Assembly (NCBI GenBank): GCA_965229445.1
Contig: OZ245876.1
Coordinates: 1,550,001-1,614,000, forward strand
Source: Owenweeksia sp965229445
GTDB lineage: Bacteria > Bacteroidota > Bacteroidia > Flavobacteriales > Schleiferiaceae
Direction of reading: 5' to 3'
Length of the DNA stretch: 64,000 nucleotides
The notes beneath the pieces are model-generated. The model saw only the letters and a list, made by a program, of their open reading frames with translations. It was not told where the DNA came from and did not search any database. Both the position numbers and the translations under genes were made by a program. This document shows positions 8,939 to 16,708 of the stretch, piece after piece (position 1 is the stretch's first letter; each line of letters opens with the position of its first letter).

Positions 8939-9718
8939 GTGAAACATTATAAAATCATAGCATCGGATTCTGAAGAAGGCTTTATGGTTGGCGATAAGGA
9001 AGGGATTAGCTTCGTAATACGGCCATTCATATTTATCCTGGTAATCTGGACGATATTCTGGCTCGACCAACGTTTTATGTTGGATTTGTACCAGTTTGGC
9101 ATCTTTCCACGACATATTGACGGTTTATTCGGTGTGGTGACTTCGCCGCTACTTCATGGCAGTTTAACTCATATCAGCAACAATACTATTCCTATTCTGG
9201 CCCTGGGCATGGGTTTGTTTTTCTTTTATCCGCGTATCGCCTCTAGTGTGGTTATTGTATCCTGGCTTACTTCCGGTCTGGCAGTTTGGATAATCGGTCG
9301 TGAGAGCTATCATATTGGTGCCTCAAGTTTGATTTATGCATTAGCAGGATTTATTTTTCTAAGTGGCGTACTCAGGCGGCAGGGTAATCTCTTAGCCTTG
9401 TCTCTTTTGGTGGTATTTCTTTATGGAGGTTTAATTTGGGGATTGTTTCCCGTAAAGGACAATGTAAGTTGGGAAGCGCATCTGGCCGGTGGCTTGAGCG
9501 GGTTTGGTCTGGCTTTGTTTTTTAGAAAGGTTGGCCCTAAACGAAGAATTTATAGCTGGGAGCTAGATGAAGAAATTATGGAGAATATTCCTGAGGTGGA
9601 GAAGCAGCCAAATTTAGACCCGGATAAAGAGGCCTGGGAAGAATATGCCAAAAGCCTGCACGGCATTCGTTACATTTACAAAAAGGATCAGCCTGATCCG
9701 CACAAAAATGATCCATGA
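8939..9718 (+). CDS. Rhomboid family intramembrane serine protease
   Basis: A 259-residue protein with six membrane helices and the rhomboid catalytic pattern: HISNNT after the first helix, GASS with Ser129 as the nucleophile, and the general-base histidine His181 in EAHLAGG. The fourth position of the usual GxSG is Ser here, a mild variant. Rhomboids cleave membrane-protein substrates within the bilayer. The C-terminal 60 residues are hydrophilic and charged (LDPDKEAWEEYAKSL) and cytoplasmic. The start is GTG, supported by a -7 box 4 nt upstream; the next in-frame ATG is at 8984. The stop overlaps the following gene by 4 nt (ATGA). Confidence 0.93.
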   Translation: MKHYKIIASDSEEGFMVGDKEGISFVIRPFIFILVIWTIFWLDQRFMLDLYQFGIFPRHIDGLFGVVTSPLLHGSLTHISNNTIPILALGMGLFFFYPRIASSVVIVSWLTSGLAVWIIGRESYHIGASSLIYALAGFIFLSGVLRRQGNLLALSLLVVFLYGGLIWGLFPVKDNVSWEAHLAGGLSGFGLALFFRKVGPKRRIYSWELDEEIMENIPEVEKQPNLDPDKEAWEEYAKSLHGIRYIYKKDQPDPHKNDP

Positions 9719-10203
9719 GGAAGTGCTTTTTGGTTTTGATAATAATTTTAACCTCTACCAATCTTTGGAGCCAACAGTTCATATACATCAAGAAAGGAAA
9801 TGAATTTCCCGTTACCAGGTATGGGCTGAATGATAAGATTCAATTTCGCACATCAGAGGAACTTCCCTGGGTATCAGGCGTGATTAGAGAGATAGGACCC
9901 GACTTTTTGAGGGTGGGTAATGTAGTATATCCTTTGGAAGCAATAGTGGCTTTTAGAACTAGGAAGGAACTCCTGACCATAAGTGGTAAGGCCTTATGGG
10001 GTGGAGGGGTTTTATTCACCGGACTGGCCCTAATCAATGGGGTGATCAATAGGGATAGCCCGGTAATCAGAAGCAGTCAACTGGTATGGGGTGGCGGTTT
10101 GGTATTGGCTGGTCTGGGGCTGGTAGCGCTGGGTAAGAAAGACTATTATCGAGAGGAAGGCTGGCAATGGGTAGTGATAGACTTAAATCAGACAGAAGAA
10201 TAA
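9715..10203 (+). CDS. Exported membrane-associated hypothetical protein
   Basis: A 162-residue protein with a signal peptide (residues 1-19, ending LWSQ), a soluble beta-rich part to about residue 85, and two hydrophobic glycine-rich stretches (about 93-110 and 124-140) that may span the membrane. I do not recognise the family. The start overlaps the rhomboid stop by 4 nt, and the stop overlaps the next gene by one base, so the three are translationally coupled. It may be a partner or substrate of the rhomboid, but only position suggests this. Confidence 0.7.
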   Translation: MRKCFLVLIIILTSTNLWSQQFIYIKKGNEFPVTRYGLNDKIQFRTSEELPWVSGVIREIGPDFLRVGNVVYPLEAIVAFRTRKELLTISGKALWGGGVLFTGLALINGVINRDSPVIRSSQLVWGGGLVLAGLGLVALGKKDYYREEGWQWVVIDLNQTEE

Positions 10204-10850
10204 TGGCAAAAACAGCCATCATATTAGGAGCCAGTGGTTTGGTGGGATCACATTTGCTCAGTGAGCTGCTTGTGGAGGATGATTATAGCAGGATTATTGT
10301 TTACACGCGCAAACCACTAGAAATAGAACATGGTAAATTGGAGTTGCGAATTGGTGATCTTTTGAGTGAATCAGCTTTTGCCGATGCGGTTTGTGATGAT
10401 TTATATTGTTGTATTGGCACCACGCAAAGTAAGACTCCGGATTTGAGTGAATATAGGAAGATAGACTTTGGTATTCCTGTAAATGCCGCGCGCGATTGTT
10501 TAAAAAATGGCATGACACGCTGTGTGGTGATTAGCTCCATGGGAGCAAAAGCGGATAGTAAGACCTTTTACTTGAAAATCAAGGGACAGATGGAAGAAGC
10601 GCTGCTCAAGATGGGTATTCCTGAGTTGTTCATCCTAAGACCATCTTTGTTATTGGGCGACCGAAAAGATTTTCGGCTGGGCGAGCGGATTTTTGCCGGC
10701 GTAATGAGGGCATTTAAATGGCTTATCCCCAAAAAATATCGCGCCATTAGTGCCGGAGAAGTGGCTAGAGCCATGGTTAAGTTAAAGGATACAGAATGGC
10801 CTGGGGTGATTATTGAGTCGGATGATATTAGAAGCTTATCAAAAGCGTAA
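10203..10850 (+). CDS. NAD(P)H-binding oxidoreductase, HTATIP2/atypical SDR-like
   Basis: A 215-residue Rossmann-fold protein with the nucleotide-binding motif LGASGLVGSHLL at the N-terminus, CCIGTTQSKT after strand 4 and VVISSMGAKADS around the region of the catalytic Ser in atypical short-chain dehydrogenases. Its length and the LRPSLLLG segment match the HTATIP2-like (TIP30) NAD(P)-binding group. Substrate unknown. ATG 10203 shares its A with the upstream TAA stop (TAATG), giving coupled translation, and is preferred over an in-frame ATG at 10167 inside the previous gene. A GC-rich hairpin follows 48 nt after the stop. Confidence 0.82.
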   Translation: MAKTAIILGASGLVGSHLLSELLVEDDYSRIIVYTRKPLEIEHGKLELRIGDLLSESAFADAVCDDLYCCIGTTQSKTPDLSEYRKIDFGIPVNAARDCLKNGMTRCVVISSMGAKADSKTFYLKIKGQMEEALLKMGIPELFILRPSLLLGDRKDFRLGERIFAGVMRAFKWLIPKKYRAISAGEVARAMVKLKDTEWPGVIIESDDIRSLSKA

Positions 10851-10897
10851 TTCTCATTAACTATATGATCCTCAGAATTTTGAGTCTTGGTCTGCCC

Positions 10898-10919
10898 GGG
10901 GCCTGCACCCGCAGGCCCC
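10898..10919. repeat. GC-rich hairpin repeat, copy 1
   Basis: A perfect inverted repeat with 9-bp arms (GGGGCCTGC / GCAGGCCCC) and the loop ACCC, between two convergent genes. The same 22 bases occur in reverse complement inside 36431-36456. It contrasts sharply with the AT-rich surroundings. There is no T-run, so it is not a standard intrinsic terminator. Confidence 0.85.
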
Positions 10920-11005
10920 AATTTCAAGTTAGACTGCAAAATTCTCAAATCAAAGGCAGCCTTCACCAAAGTGAATAAAATTTTAGGCGATTTTCACCAG
11001 CCTAA

Positions 11006-11776
11006 CTAAAGGCCATAAGCTTCAAAAACACCAAGTCCGAACAAAGCAAAGTCATACTTCGCTGGATCATCGGGATCCATCGCCCTTAGTGCCGTGTCTA
11101 ATTCCTCCACCGCTTTCCAATCGTCTTGCTTTCTCGTCAACAAAGCCAATTTCCTGGCAACCCGGCCAGAGTGCACGTCAAGCGGACATGAAAGTTGAGA
11201 ACTTTTGATGCTCTGCCAAATACCAAAGTCAACTCCTTGATTATCATTTCTTACCATCCACCTCAGGAACATATTTAATCGCTTGCAGGAGGAATTTCTA
11301 TAGGGATTGGATAAGTGCTTTTCCGTACGTGGTAAATGCTCTAGCTCAAAGAAAATGGCCCTAAATCTGGCCAGAGCGTCTTTGACATTCAACTCAAGCT
11401 CATCCGCACCCAGCACGCTTTCCAAACCACCATGGTTGAGATAAATGTTTTGCAAACTACTGAGGAAGTAATTAAGATCATCATAATTGAAGGTGCGATG
11501 CACAAAGCCCTTAAACCTGAGTCTGTCCTTCGGTAAATGCTGCTCTACAAACTGAAATGGTGCATGGTCCATCAGAGCCATCAATCTCTTGGCGTTGGAA
11601 ATAATTATGCTGCGTTTTCCCCAGGCCATGGTTGCGGTTAAAAAGCCACTAATCTCAATATCCTCTTTTCGGCTAAAGGAATGTGGGATGAATATGGGAT
11701 CCGATGCTATAAACTCTGGCTGGTTGTACTTCTCTACCCGACTATCCAGTAATTTTTTTAAGCGATGGTTCGGCAT
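11006..11776 (-). CDS. TIGR02757 family protein
   Basis: A 256-residue protein of the TIGR02757 (DUF2400) family, common in Bacteroidota. Typical stretches: DPIFIPHSFSRKEDIEI, GFLTATMAWGKR, FRWMVRNDNQGVDFGIW and LDVHSGRVARKLALL. The late HSGR segment and overall helical pattern recall DNA glycosylases of the HhH class, but no activity is established. It is translationally coupled to kdsB: its ATG shares one base with the kdsB stop (TGATG). The biochemical role is unknown. Confidence 0.85.
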   Translation of the reverse strand: MPNHRLKKLLDSRVEKYNQPEFIASDPIFIPHSFSRKEDIEISGFLTATMAWGKRSIIISNAKRLMALMDHAPFQFVEQHLPKDRLRFKGFVHRTFNYDDLNYFLSSLQNIYLNHGGLESVLGADELELNVKDALARFRAIFFELEHLPRTEKHLSNPYRNSSCKRLNMFLRWMVRNDNQGVDFGIWQSIKSSQLSCPLDVHSGRVARKLALLTRKQDDWKAVEELDTALRAMDPDDPAKYDFALFGLGVFEAYGL

Positions 11777-12519
11777 CAGATGAGACTGCGAACTCGTTCA
11801 AGATCGTCATGGGTATCTACCGAAATACCTTCATGCTCAATTTCACAGACCCTGATCTGATGACCACTTTCAAGCCAGCGATTCTGCTCCAGCGATTCGG
11901 CCTTCTCCAAATCAGTCATAGGCAGGGCAGCAAATTCTTCCAGAGCTTCTGGCTTAAAGGCATACATTCCAATGTGTTTGTAAAAGGTATGATGGCTCAA
12001 CCATTCGCGCTCAGGTACGCCTTGAATGTGGGGGAGAGCACTGCGACTGAAATACAGAGCGTCATGATCATTATTAAATACGACAAAAACCACCCCAGGG
12101 TCGTTGAGGTCATGAAAATTCTTGACCGGTGAAATTAAAGTAGCCATACGTACCCGGTCATCCTGAAAAGCAGTCACCAATTCCGTTAAACTATCTGGAT
12201 CCAGCATGGGTTCATCGCCCTGAATATTTATTACAACGTCCACATTTTCAACATGATCATCCACATATTTGTGGTAGGCCTCCAGGCAGCGATTAGTGCC
12301 GGTTGTATGCAATCTACTGGTCATATAGGCCTCACCACCAAAGCCTTCAACCGCCGATACTATTCTGTCATCGTCAGTGGCAACTATTATCTGGTCTAAA
12401 GCCTTGCTCGCACGTTCGTACACATGCTGGATCATGGGTTTTCGCTTTATTTCAGCCAGAGGCTTTCCTTCCAGACGGGTGGAGCCGTAACGCGCAGGAA
12501 TAATGCCGAGTATATTCAT
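11776..12519 (-). CDS. kdsB: 3-deoxy-manno-octulosonate cytidylyltransferase
   Basis: A 247-residue cytoplasmic enzyme that activates Kdo with CTP to CMP-Kdo, the donor for the inner core of lipopolysaccharide. Motifs: IIPARYGSTRLEGKPL at the N-terminus (CTP loop), ATDDDRI, NIQGDEPMLD and late HEGISVDT. Length matches E. coli KdsB. The other three Kdo genes lie at 25.2-27.3 kb, so the pathway is split. The ATG lies 5 nt after a TACTTTTA box. TIGR02757 follows in the same transcript. Confidence 0.96.
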   Translation of the reverse strand: MNILGIIPARYGSTRLEGKPLAEIKRKPMIQHVYERASKALDQIIVATDDDRIVSAVEGFGGEAYMTSRLHTTGTNRCLEAYHKYVDDHVENVDVVINIQGDEPMLDPDSLTELVTAFQDDRVRMATLISPVKNFHDLNDPGVVFVVFNNDHDALYFSRSALPHIQGVPEREWLSHHTFYKHIGMYAFKPEALEEFAALPMTDLEKAESLEQNRWLESGHQIRVCEIEHEGISVDTHDDLERVRSLI

Positions 12520-12524
12520 GACTT

Positions 12525-12532
12525 TAAAAGTA
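12525..12532 (-). promoter_or_regulatory. Probable -7 box of kdsB
   Basis: On the minus strand TACTTTTA, one mismatch to TAnnTTTG, ends 5 nt before the kdsB ATG, consistent with a leaderless or nearly leaderless transcript. Confidence 0.45.
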
Positions 12533-12590
12533 CGAAAGCAAAGGGTTTAGCACTACTAAAACATAAAATCAGTATCCTTAACTTAGCCTC

Positions 12591-12821
12591 ATGCCTACAA
12601 ATAAAGAAAAGCTTATGAAGGGAATGCAATTTGTTGCGATTGGATTCCCATTTATTTTTGCTGGTCCGGTGCTCCTAACCTGGGCAGGAATACCTTTCGC
12701 CAGACAGGGTAATTATCTATGGCTGATAATCAGCATAGTATTTATGGCAACAGCGGCTTATTTCTGCATCAGAGGACTAAGAACTATTCTTTCATCCTTC
12801 TTTGATCGCGACTCAGCTTAG
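12591..12821 (+). CDS. Small two-helix membrane protein (DUF6095-like)
   Basis: A 76-residue protein with two hydrophobic helices (about residues 11-31 and 41-63) joined by a short loop with ARQGN; the pattern of an early FPFIFAGP and late charged tail fits the small Bacteroidota family I know as DUF6095. Function unknown. A TAACTTAG box ends 4 nt before the ATG. Its last 4 nt overlap the convergent uvrA stop. Confidence 0.7.
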   Translation: MPTNKEKLMKGMQFVAIGFPFIFAGPVLLTWAGIPFARQGNYLWLIISIVFMATAAYFCIRGLRTILSSFFDRDSA

Positions 12822-15649
12822 CTAGATGCAGGGGCAGATTTACTGATGTTATCAATCTTCTCGGCTATAAATGGGGCGGTATAAGATTCTGAACATTTTA
12901 TAAGTGCTTCGGGAGTACCTTGAAAGACGACATGTCCTCCTAAATCCCCACCTTCCGGTCCAAGATCTATCACCCAATCAGCACATTTAATTACATCTGG
13001 ATGATGCTCGATGACTACTATGCTATGTCCATTTTTTAAGAGGGCGTAAAAGGACTTAAGCAGCTTTTTAATGTCGTGAAAATGCAAACCGGTTGTTGGT
13101 TCGTCAAAAATGAAAAGCTGATGTTGACTTTTACCTCCTTTGCCCAGAAAGGTAGCCAGTTTCACCCTTTGTGCTTCACCACCAGATAAGGTGCTGCTGC
13201 TCTGTCCCAGAGTGACATATCCCAGACCGACATCAAAAAGAGGTTGTAGTTTTTCCGCAATTTTTTGTTCTTCATGTTCATTGAAAAAACCGATGGCTTC
13301 CTCTACTGTCATCTCTAAAACATCGTGAATGGTCTTCTCTTCAAATTTCACGTCCAGAATCTCCGTTTTAAAGCGTCGTCCATCACATTCATCACATTTT
13401 AAATGAACGTCAGCCATGAACTGCATTTCTATGGTGATTTCACCTTCTCCCTGGCATTTTTCACATCTGCCACCATCGATATTAAAAGAAAAATAACCAG
13501 CCTTGTAATTTCTGGCTTTGGCTAAGGCCTGGGCGGCATAGAGATTCCTGATATCATCATAAGCCTTAATATAGGTCACAGGATTACTGCGGCTGGACTT
13601 GCCGATCGGATTTTGATCTACAAACTCAATGGCCTTTAACTTTTCCCAATCGCCTTCGATGGATCCGTGCTTACCAGTTCGTTCGCCATAGCCACCCAAC
13701 CTCTTTCTCAGGGCGGGGTAGAGGATTTTACTGATGAGGGAGCTCTTACCTGAGCCGCTTACTCCGGTTACTACCGTGAGGCAATGAAGCGGAATTTTTA
13801 CATCAATGTTTTTAAGATTATTCTCTCTTGCCCCCAAAATTTCCACAAATTTTCGGGGCTCCTTTCGTTGGTTAGGTACCTCTATTTCTTCTTCACCATT
13901 TAAATAGGCCGCCGTATAACTTTCAGAAACATTTTTTATGCCTTCAATAGCTCCTGAAAAAACCACATTTCCACCATGAATACCTGCTCCCGGACCAATA
14001 TCTACCAGGTGATCAGCCGCGTTCATCATCTCTTCATCGTGTTCAACCACGACTACCGTATTGCCTAAATCGCGCAGATGCTTTACCACGCTAACCAGTC
14101 GTTCGGTGTCTCGGGGATGTAGGCCTATACTAGGCTCATCTAGAATATATGTGGAGCCTACCAGGGCACTTCCCAGGGAAGTAGCCAGGTTAATTCTTTG
14201 GGCTTCTCCGCCTGATAGCGAGTTTGAAACCCGATTTAATGTCAAATATCCCAATCCAACATCCTGCAAATAGCGCAATCTACTTTTTACTTCTATCAAT
14301 ACGCGTTTGGCCACGAGGTTTTCATAATCTGAAAATTTGGCGTTTTCAAAAAACTCAGCCAGACGATCAATAGGCATGATCACCAGTTCCGCAAGAGACT
14401 TATTATTTATCTGGACATAACGAGACTCCTTTCTCAATCGTGTTCCCTTACATTCGGTGCAAATGGTTTTGCCGCGATATCGCGAAAGCATAACCCGATA
14501 TTGGATTTTATAGCTCTTAGATTCTATGTACTTAAAAAAGTCATAAATTCCTTTCATGCCTTTGGCACCGTACCAGAGCACTTCTCTTTGTTCAGCGCTT
14601 AGTTCAAAATAAGGCTTGTGAATGGGTAGTCCGTGCAGTTCCGCCCTGGCAATAACTTCCTCTTTCCACTTCTGCATTTTTTCACCACGCCATGGGGCTA
14701 CGGCATCTTGATAGAGGGAAAGGCTGCTATCGGGGATCACGAGATCCTCATCTATGCCGATGATGCTGCCAAATCCTTCACATTTGGGACAGGCTCCGTA
14801 AGGATTGTTAAAGCTAAACAGATGTATGGATGGCTCTTCAAATTCAATACCATCTGCTTCAAAGAGATTGGAAAACTCTTTACGAGTTTCGGCACCGGCG
14901 TCATAAATCACGCAAGTGCCATGACCTTCGAAAAAGGCCGTTTGCACGGAATCCGCCAATCGATTTCGGTTATCCTCATTATCCGTATCCGCCATCAGTC
15001 GATCAACCACTACCTCCAGTAAATCTTTCTTGGGGTTAATGGCCGCCAGGTCTACTTCGTTGATGCGAATTACCTTCTTATTCACGGCAATCCTGGCGTA
15101 TCCTTGTTGTTCCAGTATCGATAGCTGCTCTTTTAGGGTTCTTTCCCGAAGTTTTATCGGACACTTAACCATGATCTTAGTTGCTGGTGGGAGGGATGCC
15201 ACGTAATTCACGACATCTTCTACACTGTGGCGTTTTACCTCCATACCCGAAACAGGTGAACGAGTAATTCCAATGCGCGCAAACAACACCTTCAGGTAAT
15301 CATAAATTTCGGTCGTGGTTCCTACGGTAGATCTGGGGTTTCTGGAGGTAACCTTTTGTTCGATGGCGACGGCAGGTGAGATACCCTTAATATATTCAAC
15401 CTCAGGCTTATCCAGTCGTCCAAGGAATTGCCTGGCATAAGAAGAAAGACTTTCAACATATCGTCTTTGTCCCTCGGCATACAAAGTGTCAAAGGCCAGG
15501 GAAGATTTTCCAGACCCGCTTAGTCCTGTGACCACCGTTAATTGTCGGTGTGGAATTGCCAAATCCACATTCTTTAAGTTATGGACTTTGGCACCTTTTA
15601 TGATTATAAAATCTCGTGGATTGAGCTCCTCTAATGGGTCCTTTGGCAT
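12818..15649 (-). CDS. uvrA: UvrABC system protein A (excinuclease ATPase)
   Basis: A 943-residue DNA-damage sensor that loads UvrB in nucleotide excision repair. It has two ABC ATPase halves: Walker A GLSGSGKSS and GVSGSGKSS, signatures NSLSGGEAQR and STLSGGEAQR, and Walker B sequences ending YILDEPSIGLH and FIFDEPTTGLH. Zinc-module cysteine pairs are visible (CPKC, CTEC, CEKC with CDEC). The frame extends upstream to 15700, but ATG 15649 (MPKDPLEEL) gives the normal N-terminus. Full length and apparently intact. It is convergent with the small membrane-protein gene, overlapping it by 4 nt, and divergent from the ECF sigma gene. Confidence 0.98.
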   Translation of the reverse strand: MPKDPLEELNPRDFIIIKGAKVHNLKNVDLAIPHRQLTVVTGLSGSGKSSLAFDTLYAEGQRRYVESLSSYARQFLGRLDKPEVEYIKGISPAVAIEQKVTSRNPRSTVGTTTEIYDYLKVLFARIGITRSPVSGMEVKRHSVEDVVNYVASLPPATKIMVKCPIKLRERTLKEQLSILEQQGYARIAVNKKVIRINEVDLAAINPKKDLLEVVVDRLMADTDNEDNRNRLADSVQTAFFEGHGTCVIYDAGAETRKEFSNLFEADGIEFEEPSIHLFSFNNPYGACPKCEGFGSIIGIDEDLVIPDSSLSLYQDAVAPWRGEKMQKWKEEVIARAELHGLPIHKPYFELSAEQREVLWYGAKGMKGIYDFFKYIESKSYKIQYRVMLSRYRGKTICTECKGTRLRKESRYVQINNKSLAELVIMPIDRLAEFFENAKFSDYENLVAKRVLIEVKSRLRYLQDVGLGYLTLNRVSNSLSGGEAQRINLATSLGSALVGSTYILDEPSIGLHPRDTERLVSVVKHLRDLGNTVVVVEHDEEMMNAADHLVDIGPGAGIHGGNVVFSGAIEGIKNVSESYTAAYLNGEEEIEVPNQRKEPRKFVEILGARENNLKNIDVKIPLHCLTVVTGVSGSGKSSLISKILYPALRKRLGGYGERTGKHGSIEGDWEKLKAIEFVDQNPIGKSSRSNPVTYIKAYDDIRNLYAAQALAKARNYKAGYFSFNIDGGRCEKCQGEGEITIEMQFMADVHLKCDECDGRRFKTEILDVKFEEKTIHDVLEMTVEEAIGFFNEHEEQKIAEKLQPLFDVGLGYVTLGQSSSTLSGGEAQRVKLATFLGKGGKSQHQLFIFDEPTTGLHFHDIKKLLKSFYALLKNGHSIVVIEHHPDVIKCADWVIDLGPEGGDLGGHVVFQGTPEALIKCSESYTAPFIAEKIDNISKSAPASS

Positions 15650-15852
15650 GGAAATTCTTAAATGCGCGGCAAAGGTATCAAACCCTCGCCTTACTAGCAC
15701 ATCGGGGCACTAAATATGAATACTTAGATAATTATCATATATTTGAATTTCCGGCATTTCTAAAACGCCGATCTATTTATAACTTAAAAACTATCGCGGA
15801 TAAAGCATAACTACTTGAATTAGAATTATTTACTAACCCAATCAGGTAGATT

Positions 15853-16440
15853 ATGGATTATCTAAAAATGAGCGATAGTGAACTCATCAGTAGTTACCTA
15901 TCCGGTAAAGAGCAGGCGCTCGAAGTTTTAATAAGCAGACATCAGAAAAGAATTTTTTCGTACATCGTGGTACGAATTCAGGATGAAGATCTGGCTAATG
16001 ACATCTTTCAAGACACTTTTGTAAAGGTGATTAACACCCTAAAAAAGGGCAAGTACAATGAGGAAGGCAAATTTCTGAATTGGACTATGCGAATTGCCCA
16101 CAATCTTGTGATCGATCATTTCCGCAGAGCCAAGCGGATGCCGACTATGTCACCAACAGATGACTTTAATATTTTTAATATTCTCAAGGACGGAAGCTTA
16201 AATGTAGAATCTTCTATGATTAAAGATCAGATAGAATCAGATCTGCATAAGCTCATCGAACAACTGCCCGACGAGCAGAAAGAAGTTCTTAAACTCCGAC
16301 ATTTCAGTGGTCTGAGCTTCAAGGATATTGCTGAGCAAACCGATGTAAGCATAAATACGGCTCTGGGAAGAATGCGTTATGCGCTCATCAACATGAGAAA
16401 GCTTATGACTAAGAGTGGAGTGAGTTTGTTAATCCAATAA
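15853..16440 (+). CDS. ECF-type RNA polymerase sigma factor
   Basis: A 195-residue sigma-70-family extracytoplasmic-function factor. Region 2 is clear (DLANDIFQDTFVKV, then FLNWTMRIAHNLVIDHFRR) and region 4 shows a helix-turn-helix (LSFKDIAEQTDVSINTALG followed by RMRYALINMRK). No anti-sigma gene adjoins it; a 48-codon gene follows 68 nt later on the same strand. The 152-nt gap upstream, shared with divergent uvrA, must hold its promoter, though I see no clear box. The signal it responds to is unknown. Confidence 0.93.
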   Translation: MDYLKMSDSELISSYLSGKEQALEVLISRHQKRIFSYIVVRIQDEDLANDIFQDTFVKVINTLKKGKYNEEGKFLNWTMRIAHNLVIDHFRRAKRMPTMSPTDDFNIFNILKDGSLNVESSMIKDQIESDLHKLIEQLPDEQKEVLKLRHFSGLSFKDIAEQTDVSINTALGRMRYALINMRKLMTKSGVSLLIQ

Positions 16441-16508
16441 AAATTGGTTTAATACAATATGTATGTGAGAGGTGTCGTTATTGGATAAATACCAAATAAA
16501 GTTCGCCT

Positions 16509-16655
16509 ATGGCACATCTGACTACACAAAAAAACGGGAAAGAGGCCCGGTTGAAACCTCGCACAGAAACCATCAATTTCATTCTTAATTATTCAAAGTC
16601 TTTAGAGATTATTGAATTTCCGAATGGTAATAAGATGGAAATGATCAAAAACTGA
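16509..16655 (+). CDS. 48-residue protein downstream of sigma factor
   Basis: A 48-codon gene from ATG 16509 to TGA 16655 with a basic N-terminal half (QKNGKEARLKPRTETINF) and a central ILNYSKSLEII. From memory, very short proteins with a P-x-x-E-T-I-x-F-I-L-N-Y-S-K-S-L pattern occur widely in Bacteroidota, and this was not checked by search. It ends 20 nt before a strong terminator, so it and the sigma gene probably share a transcript. The length and basic charge would suit a nucleic-acid or polymerase-binding peptide, but that is inference. Confidence 0.65.
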   Translation: MAHLTTQKNGKEARLKPRTETINFILNYSKSLEIIEFPNGNKMEMIKN

Positions 16656-16675
16656 TTCGGTTAGGAACTGATAAG

Positions 16676-16708
16676 AAAGCCTTCTTCGTAAAGTAGAAGG
16701 CTTTTTTT
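16676..16708. terminator. Bidirectional intrinsic terminator
   Basis: Ten-base arms (AAAGCCTTCT and AGAAGGCTTT) with a 9-nt loop, followed by a T-run on the plus strand and, because of the A-run, a weaker one on the minus strand. It separates the sigma-factor transcript from the convergent glycosyltransferase gene. Confidence 0.9.

Noticed and set aside
10568..10969. 133-codon minus-strand open frame opposite the NAD(P)-binding gene
   Set aside because: It is antisense to a clear Rossmann-fold gene, runs through the GC hairpin and has no recognisable protein character.
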